NCBI GenBank assembly: GCA_013816585.1
Contig: JACDEE010000001.1
Coordinates: 325,001 to 389,000 of the forward strand
From: Sphingosinicella sp.
GTDB taxonomy: Bacteria > Pseudomonadota > Alphaproteobacteria > Sphingomonadales > Sphingomonadaceae
DNA: 64,000 bases
Reading direction: 5' to 3'
Within the stretch, counting starts at the first letter, position 1. The number at the start of each line of letters is the position of its first letter. Shown in pieces: positions 29,586-39,610 of the stretch. The position numbers and the translations under genes are program-made. The notes under the pieces are model-generated. The model worked only from the letters and a program-made list of their open reading frames with translations, was not told where the DNA came from and searched no databases.

Positions 29586-29849
29586 TTACGGGCGGGGATA
29601 GAGCGCGGTTTCCGCCGGCTCGGGAAGACGCACGTCCGACGATCCAAGCTTCGCGGTCGAACCGCGTGCCACGCATTGTGCAACCACGACCGGGAAATCC
29701 ACGTCGGTAAAGCGGGCGAGCGCCATTTCCGTGGCGGCAGTGCAGGCGGCCTGGCTTTGATATTGCGTCTCGAGCAGTTGAACCTGCTGGCACGGGGCCT
29801 CGGCCTCGCCGCAACCCATTATGGCAATGAAGAAAAGTGATGCCGACAT
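29586..29849 (-). CDS. Hypothetical small secreted/lipoprotein
   Basis: Short N-terminal hydrophobic segment MSASLFFIAIMGCGEAEAPCQQVQLLETQYQSQAACTAATE. Confidence 0.6.
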   Translation of the reverse strand: MSASLFFIAIMGCGEAEAPCQQVQLLETQYQSQAACTAATEMALARFTDVDFPVVVAQCVARGSTAKLGSSDVRLPEPAETALYPRP

Positions 29850-29948
29850 GATCCGCTCCTTGGGCTACAAAACCGCTCACGAGCCTGTCCGTTCCCTTCG
29901 TTTCGGTTCCGTATTTGGAAAAGTCTGTCCAACCCCTATCTAAGGGGG

Positions 29949-31763
29949 ATGCCGCCCGAACCGATGACAGATAATCCTCACCCGGAGGCGGGCTGGTCGG
30001 CGCTCCGCCGCTTCCTCCCCTATCTATGGCCGGCGGGAGAGGCGGCGCTGAAGATTCGCGTCGTCGCCGCGATGGTGCTGGTGTTCATCGCCAAGGGCGC
30101 GACGCTCATCATGCCCTTTGCCTATAAGGCCGCGATCGACCGCATGGTGCCGGGAATGGAGCCGGCGGCCGGCCTCGCTATTGCGCTGGTCGCCGCTTAT
30201 GCCGGCGCCCGGTTTGCCGGAGTGCTGTTCGACAATCTGCGCAACGCGATTTTCGAGCGGGTCGGGCAGGACGCCGCCCGGCGGTTGGCGGAAAGCGTTT
30301 TCCGCCACGTCCATCAATTATCGCTGCGCTACCATCTGGAACGGCGAACCGGCGCACTGACCAAGATCGTCGAGCGCGGCACCAAGAGCATCGACATGAT
30401 GCTCTATTTCCTATTGTTCAACATCGCGCCGACGGTGATCGAACTGGCGGCGATCTGCATCATCTTCGGGGTCAAGTTCGGCGCTGGGCTGGTCGTTGCG
30501 ACCCTGGTCATGGTGGTCGTCTATATCGGCTTCACCCGTATCGTCACCGACTGGCGGTCGCGCCTTCGCCGCGAGCTGAACGAGATCGACAACCACGCCA
30601 TATCGAGAGCGGTGGATTCGCTGCTCAATTACGAAACCGTCAAATATTTCAACGCCGAAGACCGCGAGGCCGGGCGTTACGGGGCGGCGATGCGCGCTTT
30701 CGCCAATTCGTCGGTCAAGAACGAAACCTCGCTCGCCTGGCTAAATATCGGCCAGTCGCTGATAACCAATCTGATGATGGCCGGCGCGATGGGCTACACC
30801 GTGTGGGGCTGGAGCAAAGGCGAATTCACCACCGGCGACGTGGTGCTGGTCAACACCTTGCTGGCCCAGCTGTTTCGCCCGCTGGACATGCTCGGCTGGG
30901 TCTATCGCAACATCCGACAGGGCCTGATCGACATGGAACAGATGTTCGGCGTGGTGGATACCAAGGCCGAGGTGATCGACCAGGAGGACGCGCCGGATCT
31001 GCAGGTCACCCAGGGCCATGTCCGCTTTCACAATGTCGAATTCGGATACGAACCCTCCCGCGCGATCCTGAAAGGCATCGACCTCGACGTTCCGCCGGGC
31101 ACCATGCTCGCCGTGGTCGGGCCTTCTGGCGCGGGCAAGTCGACGCTATCGAGATTGTTGTTCCGTTTCTACGAACCCACTTCCGGCTCCATCACTATCG
31201 ACGGCCAGGATATTACGGCAGTCACCCAGAAAAGCCTTCGCGCGGCAATCGGCATCGTGCCGCAGGACAGCGTCCTTTTCAACGACAGCGTCGGCTACAA
31301 TATCGGCTATGGCCGCGAAGGCGCCGGCCAGCCCGAGATCGAGGATGCGGCGCGGGGCGCCGCGATCCACGATTTCATTGCCAGCCTGCCGGAAGGTTAT
31401 GAGGCGAAGGTCGGCGAGCGGGGCCTCAAGCTTTCGGGCGGCGAGAAGCAGCGCGTCGCGATCGCGCGGACGCTGCTGAAGGACCCGCCGATCCTGATCC
31501 TGGACGAAGCCACCAGCGCGCTAGACAGCCGGACCGAGGCGGCGATCCAGGAGACGCTCAAATCGGTCGAGCGCGGGCGAACCAGCATCGTCATCGCGCA
31601 CCGGCTTTCCACGATCATCGATGCCGACCAGATCGTGGTGCTGGACCAGGGCCGCGTCGCCGAGCGCGGCACGCACGCACAGTTACTGCGCAAACGCGGC
31701 CTGTACGCCGAAATGTGGACGCGCCAGCAAAGCGAACGTGAACGGGCCGAGGCGGCGGAATAA
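29949..31763 (+). CDS. ABC transporter, Atm1/HMT1-type exporter (fused permease-ATPase)
   Basis: ABC TM domain, Walker A VGPSGAGKSTLSRL, signature LSGGEKQRVAIARTLLKDPPILILDEATSALD; NYETVKYFNAE is Atm1-like. Confidence 0.93.
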   Translation: MPPEPMTDNPHPEAGWSALRRFLPYLWPAGEAALKIRVVAAMVLVFIAKGATLIMPFAYKAAIDRMVPGMEPAAGLAIALVAAYAGARFAGVLFDNLRNAIFERVGQDAARRLAESVFRHVHQLSLRYHLERRTGALTKIVERGTKSIDMMLYFLLFNIAPTVIELAAICIIFGVKFGAGLVVATLVMVVVYIGFTRIVTDWRSRLRRELNEIDNHAISRAVDSLLNYETVKYFNAEDREAGRYGAAMRAFANSSVKNETSLAWLNIGQSLITNLMMAGAMGYTVWGWSKGEFTTGDVVLVNTLLAQLFRPLDMLGWVYRNIRQGLIDMEQMFGVVDTKAEVIDQEDAPDLQVTQGHVRFHNVEFGYEPSRAILKGIDLDVPPGTMLAVVGPSGAGKSTLSRLLFRFYEPTSGSITIDGQDITAVTQKSLRAAIGIVPQDSVLFNDSVGYNIGYGREGAGQPEIEDAARGAAIHDFIASLPEGYEAKVGERGLKLSGGEKQRVAIARTLLKDPPILILDEATSALDSRTEAAIQETLKSVERGRTSIVIAHRLSTIIDADQIVVLDQGRVAERGTHAQLLRKRGLYAEMWTRQQSERERAEAAE

Positions 31764-31858
31764 TCGAACCGTCATTCGAACGGCGCTGGAATATCCGTCG
31801 CTTGTGCGTCACAAGGCGAAGGATTCCGGCGCTTTCCGCCACGACATTTTGAGTTTCA

Positions 31859-33619
31859 GTGACCGACCCCCTCCATATCCTTCAGACCGTTTTCGGATTC
31901 CAAAGCTTTCGCGGTGTCCAGCGCCAGGTGATCGACCGCGTGATGGCTGGCGAGAACAGCCTTGCGGTGATGCCGACCGGCGCGGGCAAGTCGCTTTGCT
32001 ATCAGGTGCCGGCACTGGCGCGGCCGGGCACCGCCCTCGTCATCTCCCCTTTGATCGCGCTGATGCACGATCAAATACGCGCGGCCAATGCGTTCGGGAT
32101 AAAGGCGGCGGCGCTGACCTCGGCCGACGACGACCGCGAGGAGACCATCGCCCGGCTGAAACGCGGCGAAATCGATCTGCTCTATGTAGCGCCCGAACGG
32201 GCCAGCGGCGACAGCTTCCGGCGGTTGCTGAGCCAGATTCCGCTGGCGCTGGTGGCGATAGACGAGGCGCATTGCGTTTCGGAATGGGGGCATGATTTCC
32301 GGCCTGACTACCGCCTGCTTCGCCCCTTGCTCGACGGGCTGGACGAGGTGCCTCGCCTGGCGCTGACCGCCACGGCCGACGCGCATACCCGCGCCGACAT
32401 ATTGGTGCAGCTCGGCATTCCCGCGGACGGCCTGATCCTGGCCGGTTTCGACCGGCCCAACATCCGCTATCATATCCGTCCGCGCGACGGGGTCGGAGCA
32501 CAGCTAAAGAGCTTGCTGGCGGAACATCCCGGACCCGGGATCATCTACGCCACAAGCCGCGACGCGACCGAGAAACTGGCGGCCGTATTGTCGCAGGGGG
32601 GACGCAGGGTGCTGCCCTACCATGCCGGGCTCGATCCCCGAATCCGCGCCGCCAACCAGGCGGCCTTCGTCGGAAGCGAGGACATGGTGATGGCAGCGAC
32701 TATCGCCTTTGGCATGGGCATCGACAAACCCGACGTGCGCTTCGTCGCGCATGCCGGTCTCCCCAAGTCGATCGAGGCTTATTATCAGGAAACCGGCCGT
32801 GCGGGCCGCGACGGAGAGCCGGCCCAGGCGCATCTGTTCTGGGGAGCGGAGGATTTCTCCCGAGCCCGGCGCCGAATCGCCGGCGAAGTCGAGGAAGGCC
32901 GTCAGCCGGGCGAGCGCGACCGGCTGAACGCGCTTGGCGCCCTGGTCGAGGCGGCTGGTTGCCGCCGGGCTATCCTGCTCCGCCATTTCGGCGAACAGCC
33001 CCCTGCCAGTTGCGGCAATTGCGACAATTGCCTTGCCCCGCCCGAAACCGTGGATGCGACAGAGATTGCGCGCAAATTGCTATCGGCTGCCTTCCGCACC
33101 GAAATGCGCTTTGGCCTCGGGCATCTGACCGATGTGCTGGCCGGGCGCGAAACCGACAAGATCCACAATTTCGGCCATCATCGGCTCAGCGTATTTGGAA
33201 TCGCCGATGAAGAGGAACTGGCGCTGATCAAGCCCGTGTCCCGGGCGCTGCTGGCGCGCGACGCCCTGCGCGCCGACGATTTTGGCGGGCTATCCTTTGG
33301 CCCTTCGGCCCGTTTGATCCTGAAGGGCGAAGAGCCGGTTGCGATCATGGTTCCGCCCAAAAAGGTCCGGCGTCGGCGTGGTGCCGCTGCCGACTATCCG
33401 CACGATCCGTTATTCGAAGCCCTGCGTGAACGGCGCCGCGACCTCGCCAAGGACGCCGGTGTCCCGCCTTATGTCATTTTCCACGACAGCACTTTGCGCG
33501 AAATGGCGGAGCTTAAGCCGACGACGCAGACCGCGCTTTCGCGCGTGTCGGGAGTCGGCGAGGCCAAGCTCGAAAAATACGGACAGGCCTTCGTCGAGAT
33601 CATCCAGGCCCACGCCTGA
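31859..33619 (+). CDS. recQ: ATP-dependent DNA helicase RecQ
   Basis: AVMPTGAGKSLCYQVPAL, AIDEAHCVSEWGHDFRPDY, RQC zinc-finger CGNCDNC, HRDC domain; GTG start. Confidence 0.96.
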   Translation: MTDPLHILQTVFGFQSFRGVQRQVIDRVMAGENSLAVMPTGAGKSLCYQVPALARPGTALVISPLIALMHDQIRAANAFGIKAAALTSADDDREETIARLKRGEIDLLYVAPERASGDSFRRLLSQIPLALVAIDEAHCVSEWGHDFRPDYRLLRPLLDGLDEVPRLALTATADAHTRADILVQLGIPADGLILAGFDRPNIRYHIRPRDGVGAQLKSLLAEHPGPGIIYATSRDATEKLAAVLSQGGRRVLPYHAGLDPRIRAANQAAFVGSEDMVMAATIAFGMGIDKPDVRFVAHAGLPKSIEAYYQETGRAGRDGEPAQAHLFWGAEDFSRARRRIAGEVEEGRQPGERDRLNALGALVEAAGCRRAILLRHFGEQPPASCGNCDNCLAPPETVDATEIARKLLSAAFRTEMRFGLGHLTDVLAGRETDKIHNFGHHRLSVFGIADEEELALIKPVSRALLARDALRADDFGGLSFGPSARLILKGEEPVAIMVPPKKVRRRRGAAADYPHDPLFEALRERRRDLAKDAGVPPYVIFHDSTLREMAELKPTTQTALSRVSGVGEAKLEKYGQAFVEIIQAHA

Positions 33620-33628
33620 ACGGGCACC

Positions 33629-35701
33629 TCAAAGAGAAAGCTTGGGATCGCCCTCGATCACGCGCTGTTCGAGCCTGGGACGCTCGCCCTTCTTCCATAG
33701 ACGAGCCCGGTGAGCGACCCGGTAGCGCAACGGGCCCCCATCCGGCGTCTCCGCGCGCGTGATCGGCCGAGGAATGCAAACGAATTCGGTTTCGATCGAG
33801 TCGCTCGACACGGTGACGGTCGAATAGCCATGTCCGCCCATGTCGATAAACGAGAGATGCGGCGAGAGATCGGGGTTGGACAAGGCACGGGCTTTTTCAA
33901 TGTCGCCCGACCGCGCATATTCCAGCGCGCTTTTCACTCCATGGTGGAGAGTGAGGTTGATATTGGCCTCGGGCTTGGCCTGCCCGGTACGGTTGGCGAG
34001 ATAGAGCGGCCTGATCGGATGATCCTTGGGAAAGGAATGCTCGACCGCCTCGAGCAATCCGGGCGCTGAGATCGATCCGGTAATGAAAGCGACCCCCACC
34101 GGTTCGAATGTCTTGGGCGGAAGCGCCCTGGCCGAGAGCCCGGCCCAGAAACTGTGCCGGTCACCGGACACGGTCGCAAAACCGGTTATTCCTTCGTCGC
34201 GGACCAGATCGTAAATTTCACCGCGTTCGCTGAAGGCGGCGCTATGATCGCCGCCGCCGAACCCGGCATAGCCCGCCCCCGGCCATTTCTTCGTGATCCC
34301 GTCCGGCAGGTTCTGCGGGTCCGCGCGCCAATCGAGCGTGCCCGATGAAGCTCCCCATATTTTCCAGGTCGCTTTGGATTTTTTAAGCCTGTCCTTGAAC
34401 CATGCCTTCTGTTTCGCGCCCAGGATCGCATAGGGCGCGCCGTCCTTTCGGAAATTGGCGACTTTGACTTCGCCGAACGCAATCTCCGCAGGCGGGTTGC
34501 CACCATTATAGGCCCGGCCCGCGTCCAAAATCTCCATCGCTTCCTCTGGATAGAAATCGGGGAATTCCCCGGCGGTCAGACCCGCCGTCTCGGGACGGCC
34601 GGTCTGTTCCTCCATCCGGTAGCTATGCTGGTCGGTAAGGATCATTTCGATATTGCGGCCATAGCGAAAGGCCCGATAGACGGTCAGGCTTCCGATCGCC
34701 GCCAGATTATTGGGTTCCTGCCCCAGCCCTTCATCGTCCAAGCGGGTGATCGGCGCGTTCCTGACCTTGGGGCCATCGAACCGGTCGAGCCCTGGCCCGG
34801 ATGCTTTGCGGATCCGGGCCGGCTGATATTCGAACCAGGCCTGGTTCGCCGCCACCCTCAGCTCCTGTGCGGGTTCGGCCGGGCCGCCGAGCTTCACATT
34901 GCTTTGCCAGCCCATCCAGGAGAATTCGTGATTGTCCCAGATGGCGACGAACGGAAAGCGCGCCCGTGCGTCCTGAATGTCGGGGTCGTGCAGATGGGCC
35001 TGATAGACGAACCGATAGCCTTCTATCGTCGTCGGCACATGGAAATTCCTGACCTTTCGTGCATCGGGAACCTTGCCGATATCGAAGATCGTCCGGTCGT
35101 AGTGGGTCTTCACTTCTTCAGGATATTGGACGACTTCGTAAATGAAATCGCCGAGGTGAAGCACGAAGCCGAGCCGATTTTCCGGGGCCGCGCGCTCATC
35201 CTCCCAGATCATCCGACGATAGGCGTTCTGCTTTCCTTCATTGACGCTCTGGCATGAAACGAACGCGAAGCGGACCGGGCGGGAATTATCTTCCGCCGGC
35301 GCGGTCATGGTACGACCGATGCGGCTTCCGTTCCCCTCTGCATCGGTGAAGCGATAATGATATATCCGGGCGGGCTTCAGGCCTCCGGCAAGTACGCGGA
35401 CGGTCCAGTCGGATTCGGCGAGCAAAGGGACGCGTGCCGTGGACACAACCTTGCCGAACGCTTCGTCCTCGGCAATTTCGACCAGCAACTCCGACCGGGT
35501 TTCGCCATTGCCCAAAGGCCTGCGGGTCCAGAGAATTACGCTGTCGGGATCTGGATCGCCCGAGGCCACGCCTTCGGGGAAAAGATCGCGCCGCTCTCGC
35601 CAACCGCTCCTGGAAGGAGCCGCCTGACCGGAGCTCCAGGCCAGGGTCGCGCCCAGCGCGGCGGCGGCCGCCATGAAGTGACGGCGATTCATCCGGTCCA
35701 T
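33629..35701 (-). CDS. phoD: PhoD-like alkaline phosphatase
   Basis: Tat-like signal MNRRHFMAAAAALGATLAWS; GVASGDPDPDSVILWTR; FVAIWDNHEF; SGDRHSFWAG. Confidence 0.93.
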   Translation of the reverse strand: MDRMNRRHFMAAAAALGATLAWSSGQAAPSRSGWRERRDLFPEGVASGDPDPDSVILWTRRPLGNGETRSELLVEIAEDEAFGKVVSTARVPLLAESDWTVRVLAGGLKPARIYHYRFTDAEGNGSRIGRTMTAPAEDNSRPVRFAFVSCQSVNEGKQNAYRRMIWEDERAAPENRLGFVLHLGDFIYEVVQYPEEVKTHYDRTIFDIGKVPDARKVRNFHVPTTIEGYRFVYQAHLHDPDIQDARARFPFVAIWDNHEFSWMGWQSNVKLGGPAEPAQELRVAANQAWFEYQPARIRKASGPGLDRFDGPKVRNAPITRLDDEGLGQEPNNLAAIGSLTVYRAFRYGRNIEMILTDQHSYRMEEQTGRPETAGLTAGEFPDFYPEEAMEILDAGRAYNGGNPPAEIAFGEVKVANFRKDGAPYAILGAKQKAWFKDRLKKSKATWKIWGASSGTLDWRADPQNLPDGITKKWPGAGYAGFGGGDHSAAFSERGEIYDLVRDEGITGFATVSGDRHSFWAGLSARALPPKTFEPVGVAFITGSISAPGLLEAVEHSFPKDHPIRPLYLANRTGQAKPEANINLTLHHGVKSALEYARSGDIEKARALSNPDLSPHLSFIDMGGHGYSTVTVSSDSIETEFVCIPRPITRAETPDGGPLRYRVAHRARLWKKGERPRLEQRVIEGDPKLSL

Positions 35702-35797
35702 GAAAAATCCCTTTCGCGCCCGGTGAAGAAGCTAACATCAAGGCATATGGCTATCAAAGAAACATGATCCGATTGGCGATCAGCAGAAAGCGCCTAA

Positions 35798-36226
35798 ATG
35801 CCCAATGTGCATTTGCGACAGCTAGACGAAGATATGCTTGTGGCCGGACAGCTTCAGCCGGCGGAGATTGAGGGGCTGGCGGGTCGCGTCGCCCTGATCG
35901 TCAACAATCGTCCTGACGGCGAACAGCCGGGCCAGCCGAGCAACGCCGAAATGGCGGCGGCGGCCGAAGCAGCGGGGATCGAATATCGCCATATCCCCAT
36001 CAGCGGCGGCTTTTCCGAGGCCCAGGTCGAGGAGATGGCCGGGCTGCTCGACGCAGCGAAAGGAACAGCTCTTGCCTTCTGTGCCTCCGGCACGCGCTCT
36101 ACATTCCTCTGGGCGCTGGCGCGCGCCAGCAAGGGCATTGACGGGCGTGAACTGACCGAAAAGGCCGCTGCGGTCGGATACGATTTGTCCCCGATCCGCC
36201 CTTATCTGAGCGGCTCCTGCGGCTGA
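35798..36226 (+). CDS. TIGR01244/DUF442 family sulfur transferase/phosphatase
   Basis: VAGQLQPAEIEGLA, VALIVNNRPDGEQPGQPS, LAFCASGTRSTFLWAL. Confidence 0.88.
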   Translation: MPNVHLRQLDEDMLVAGQLQPAEIEGLAGRVALIVNNRPDGEQPGQPSNAEMAAAAEAAGIEYRHIPISGGFSEAQVEEMAGLLDAAKGTALAFCASGTRSTFLWALARASKGIDGRELTEKAAAVGYDLSPIRPYLSGSCG

Positions 36227-36417
36227 TCGAGAATGGCCAGCGCCGCGTCGCGATCCTCCTCGGCGATCATCAAGCGGATCGGTATCAGCCCGCCCAGCCC
36301 TTCCCAGGACATTTCCATGTCGAACAGGAATGTTTCGATGCCGTCGGCGGCCAGCCGCGATCGCGCCACTCCGGCTTCGAAGCTGGAATAGAAACGGCCA
36401 AGTTCGACCAGCGCCAT
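36202..36417 (-). CDS. DUF2007 domain protein
   Basis: Short ORF with YSSFEAGVARSRLAADGIETFLFD...IRLMIAEEDRDAALAIL. Confidence 0.78.
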   Translation of the reverse strand: MALVELGRFYSSFEAGVARSRLAADGIETFLFDMEMSWEGLGGLIPIRLMIAEEDRDAALAILDQPQEPLR

Positions 36418-36953
36418 TACCAGGGAAACACGTCGCCCGCCGCAATCTCGTCCGGGCGCGGGGTGCGACCGAGCATCTGGTTGCGGTGGGGATAGCGCCC
36501 GAAACGTTCGATCACGGCCTGATGCTGGGTGGCGAAGCGCAGATATTCGGAGTCGCCGAGCGCGGTGAAGAGAGCGATCGAGCGGATTTGGTCTCGCCCA
36601 TCCTCGCTATGTTCGAAGGGCATGTAGAGGAAGGCGCGCCGGTCTTTGTCCATCCCGTCGTCATAACCGCGATCGATGGCGGCCCTGGCAATCGCAAGCG
36701 CCATATGATCGGTGGCAAAGCTTTTTGCATGCCCGCGAAACATATTGCGCGGAAGCTGGTCGAAAAGGACCACGGCGGCGGCCGCCTCGTCCGCCGAATG
36801 CAGGAAATCCTCGATCGGCCTTTGCTGCTGTTCTTCCCACAGTGCCAGGAATTGCTCTTTTACCTCGGCATCGAAATCGGTGTCGGCTTCCCACCATCGC
36901 GCCGGATCCTGGGCGAACCAGAAATTCAGGACCTCGGACGCCCAATCGCTCAC
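36417..36953 (-). CDS. DUF924 family protein
   Basis: SEVLNFWFAQDPARWWEAD; LFDQLPRNMFRGHAKSFATD; YMPFEHSED; likely GTG start at 36953. Confidence 0.9.
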   Translation of the reverse strand: MSDWASEVLNFWFAQDPARWWEADTDFDAEVKEQFLALWEEQQQRPIEDFLHSADEAAAAVVLFDQLPRNMFRGHAKSFATDHMALAIARAAIDRGYDDGMDKDRRAFLYMPFEHSEDGRDQIRSIALFTALGDSEYLRFATQHQAVIERFGRYPHRNQMLGRTPRPDEIAAGDVFPW

Positions 36954-38380
36954 GCGGCGGTGCCGCCGACCGTGAGACCCTCGATGAGCAAGGTGGGCTG
37001 CCCGACGCCGGCGGGGACGGACTGGCCGCCCTTGCCGCAAATGCCGACACCCTCGTCCAGGGCCATGTCGTTGCCCATCGCCGCCACCTTGGTGAGCACG
37101 GTCGGACCATCCCCGATCAGCGTCGCGCCCTTGATCGGGGCGGCCAATTTCCCATTCTCGATCTTATAGGCTTCGGTGCAGGAGAAGACGAACTTGCCGC
37201 TGGTAATGTCGACCTGGCCGCCGCCGAAGCTTTTCGCATAGATGCCGTTCTTCGCGCGGGCCAGGATCTCGCCTGGATCGTCCTTGCCGCCCAGCATGAA
37301 GGTGTTGGTCATTCGCGGCATCGGCGCGTGCGCGAAACTTTCGCGGCGGCCGTTGCCGGTCGGTTCGACCCCCATCAGGCGGGCGTTGAGCCGGTCCTGA
37401 ATATAGGCCTTCAATATGCCGTCCTCGATCAGCACGTTGCACTGGGTCGGCGTGCCTTCATCGTCGATGGTCAGCGACCCGCGCCGGGCGCCGATCGATC
37501 CGTCGTCGACCACGGTCACTCCGGGGGCGGCCACGCGTTCGCCGATCCGGCCCGAAAAGGCGGACGTTCCCTTGCGGTTGAAATCGCCCTCCAGGCCATG
37601 GCCGATCGCTTCGTGCAGCAAGACGCCGGGCCAGCCGGGGCCGAGCACGACGGTCATCTCGCCCGCCGGTGCGGCGACCGATTCGAGATTCACCAGGGCC
37701 TGCGCGAGCGCGATGTCGATCCCGCGGTTCCATGTTCCCGGCTTGAAAAAATCGTCATAGAGGTAGCGGCCGCCAAGACCGTGATAGCCGCTTTCGCGCC
37801 GGCCATTCTGTTCGACCACGATCGATATGTTGAGCCGCACCAGCGGGCGGATGTCGTGCGCCGCAAAGCCATCCGCGCGAAGGATGTCGATCACCGACCA
37901 CGACCCGGCGAGCGAGACGGACACCTGGACGATTCGCGGATCGCGCGCGCGCGCTTCGGCATCGATCTGCTGACAAAGGGCGACCTTTTTCGCGAACGGG
38001 ACCAGGCTCAGGGGATCGGCGTCGGTGTAGAGGCTGGCATTGGTCCGGCGCGGCGGCGCGGCGGGCGGCGATCTGGACGGATCGAGCACGGCCATCGTTT
38101 CGGCCGCCCGGCGGATGGCGCTTTCCGACAATTCATTGGCGTGGGCAAAGGCGGTCGTTTCGCCCGAAACCCCGCGAAGGCCGAAACCCGCCTGGGTGTT
38201 GAAATCGGCGGTCTTCAGCCGGCCGTCGTCGAATGTGAAGGCCTCGCTCGCAATATATTGGAGATAAAGTTCGCCATCGTCGCAACCGGCCAGCGCCTGC
38301 CGGGTCAGAAGTTGCGCCGCGTCCGGGGTGAGTCCGTCATCGCGATAGAGGAAGCGGCGGGGGTCTGAGAGGCTGTTCAT
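36950..38380 (-). CDS. tldD: Metalloprotease TldD
   Basis: LHEAIGHGLEGDFNRKG zinc-site motif; PRMTNTFMLGG. Confidence 0.95.
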   Translation of the reverse strand: MNSLSDPRRFLYRDDGLTPDAAQLLTRQALAGCDDGELYLQYIASEAFTFDDGRLKTADFNTQAGFGLRGVSGETTAFAHANELSESAIRRAAETMAVLDPSRSPPAAPPRRTNASLYTDADPLSLVPFAKKVALCQQIDAEARARDPRIVQVSVSLAGSWSVIDILRADGFAAHDIRPLVRLNISIVVEQNGRRESGYHGLGGRYLYDDFFKPGTWNRGIDIALAQALVNLESVAAPAGEMTVVLGPGWPGVLLHEAIGHGLEGDFNRKGTSAFSGRIGERVAAPGVTVVDDGSIGARRGSLTIDDEGTPTQCNVLIEDGILKAYIQDRLNARLMGVEPTGNGRRESFAHAPMPRMTNTFMLGGKDDPGEILARAKNGIYAKSFGGGQVDITSGKFVFSCTEAYKIENGKLAAPIKGATLIGDGPTVLTKVAAMGNDMALDEGVGICGKGGQSVPAGVGQPTLLIEGLTVGGTAA

Positions 38381-38398
38381 ACCAGCGATATAGGAGCC

Positions 38399-38605
38399 TT
38401 AGGCGCCGGTTGCACCCTGATCCGCAGGACCATTCTTCAGGATGAACCTTTTGTCGCAATAACCGCATTCGACGAAACCCGTCTCGTCGATCTGCAAATA
38501 GACTCGCGGATGGCCGAGCGCCGGCGAGGTTTCGGCGGCGCCGTCGCAGGCGACGCGCGGGATGGTGACGTAGCTGATCTCGGGTACGGAAGGATCGTCG
38601 TTCAT
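38399..38605 (-). CDS. Zinc-finger (zf-CHCC) domain protein
   Basis: VACDG...[25 protein letters not shown]. Confidence 0.85.
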   Translation of the reverse strand: MNDDPSVPEISYVTIPRVACDGAAETSPALGHPRVYLQIDETGFVECGYCDKRFILKNGPADQGATGA

Positions 38606-38680
38606 GCGCTTGGCCCTTAGCGAAGGTCCCAAAGCCAGGCAATCTTTGCGCGCGAAGCTTTAGGGGCTAAGGCGCCCTGC

Positions 38681-39610
38681 ATGTCCGACGCCGCCATTTC
38701 GATCAACGCTCTCGAAAAAACCTATGCCGGCGGCAAACGCGCGCTGGAGGGTGTCAGCCTGGAAGTCCCGCGCGGACAGATTTTCGGGCTGCTGGGGCCG
38801 AACGGCGCCGGCAAGTCGACCCTGATCAACATTCTGGCCGGTATGGTCAACAAGACCAGCGGTACCGCTTCGATCTGGGGCTTCGATATCGACAAGCATC
38901 CGCGCAATGCCAAGGTCTCGATTGGAATCGTGCCGCAGGAAATATTGTTCGATCCCTTCTTCACTCCGGCTGAAACGCTCGATCAGCAGGCAGGATTATA
39001 CGGCGTACCCAAATCGCGGCGGCGGACGATGGAATTGCTCCGCGCGGTGCACCTGGAGGATAAGGCGCACGCTTATTCGCGGACCTTGTCCGGGGGCATG
39101 AAAAGGCGATTGCTGGTGGCCAAGGCGATGGTCCATTCGCCGCCCATATTGGTGCTCGACGAGCCGACCGCCGGCGTCGATATCGAACTTCGCCAGCAGC
39201 TCTGGTCCTATGTCCGCAGCCTCAATGCGCAGGGTGTGACGATCGTGCTCACCACCCATTATCTCGAAGAAGCCGAACAATTGTGCGATCGGATCGCGAT
39301 CATCAACCATGGCCGGCTGATCGCCAACGACACCACGCGCACGCTGGTTGGGATGGCGCAGGAAAAGGCGGTCGAAGTGACGGTCGACCGCGACATCGTC
39401 CAGGTGCCGGATGCTTCCTGTTTCGAAAAGATCGAACTCAAGGGCGACCGGACACTGGCCATCACCTACCGCAAGGATCGGGTGAATGCGGGCGAGGTGC
39501 TGGCCGCATTGCAGAAAGAGGGGCTCGGCATCGTCGACGTTTCCACCCGCGACGCCGATTTGGAGGACGTGTTCCTGAACCTGACCCGGGCCGCCAACGC
39601 CAATGGCTGA
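38681..39610 (+). CDS. ABC transporter ATP-binding protein
   Basis: LLGPNGAGKSTLINILAG, TLSGGMKRRLLVAKAMVHSPPILVLDEPTAGVD. Confidence 0.94.
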   Translation: MSDAAISINALEKTYAGGKRALEGVSLEVPRGQIFGLLGPNGAGKSTLINILAGMVNKTSGTASIWGFDIDKHPRNAKVSIGIVPQEILFDPFFTPAETLDQQAGLYGVPKSRRRTMELLRAVHLEDKAHAYSRTLSGGMKRRLLVAKAMVHSPPILVLDEPTAGVDIELRQQLWSYVRSLNAQGVTIVLTTHYLEEAEQLCDRIAIINHGRLIANDTTRTLVGMAQEKAVEVTVDRDIVQVPDASCFEKIELKGDRTLAITYRKDRVNAGEVLAALQKEGLGIVDVSTRDADLEDVFLNLTRAANANG

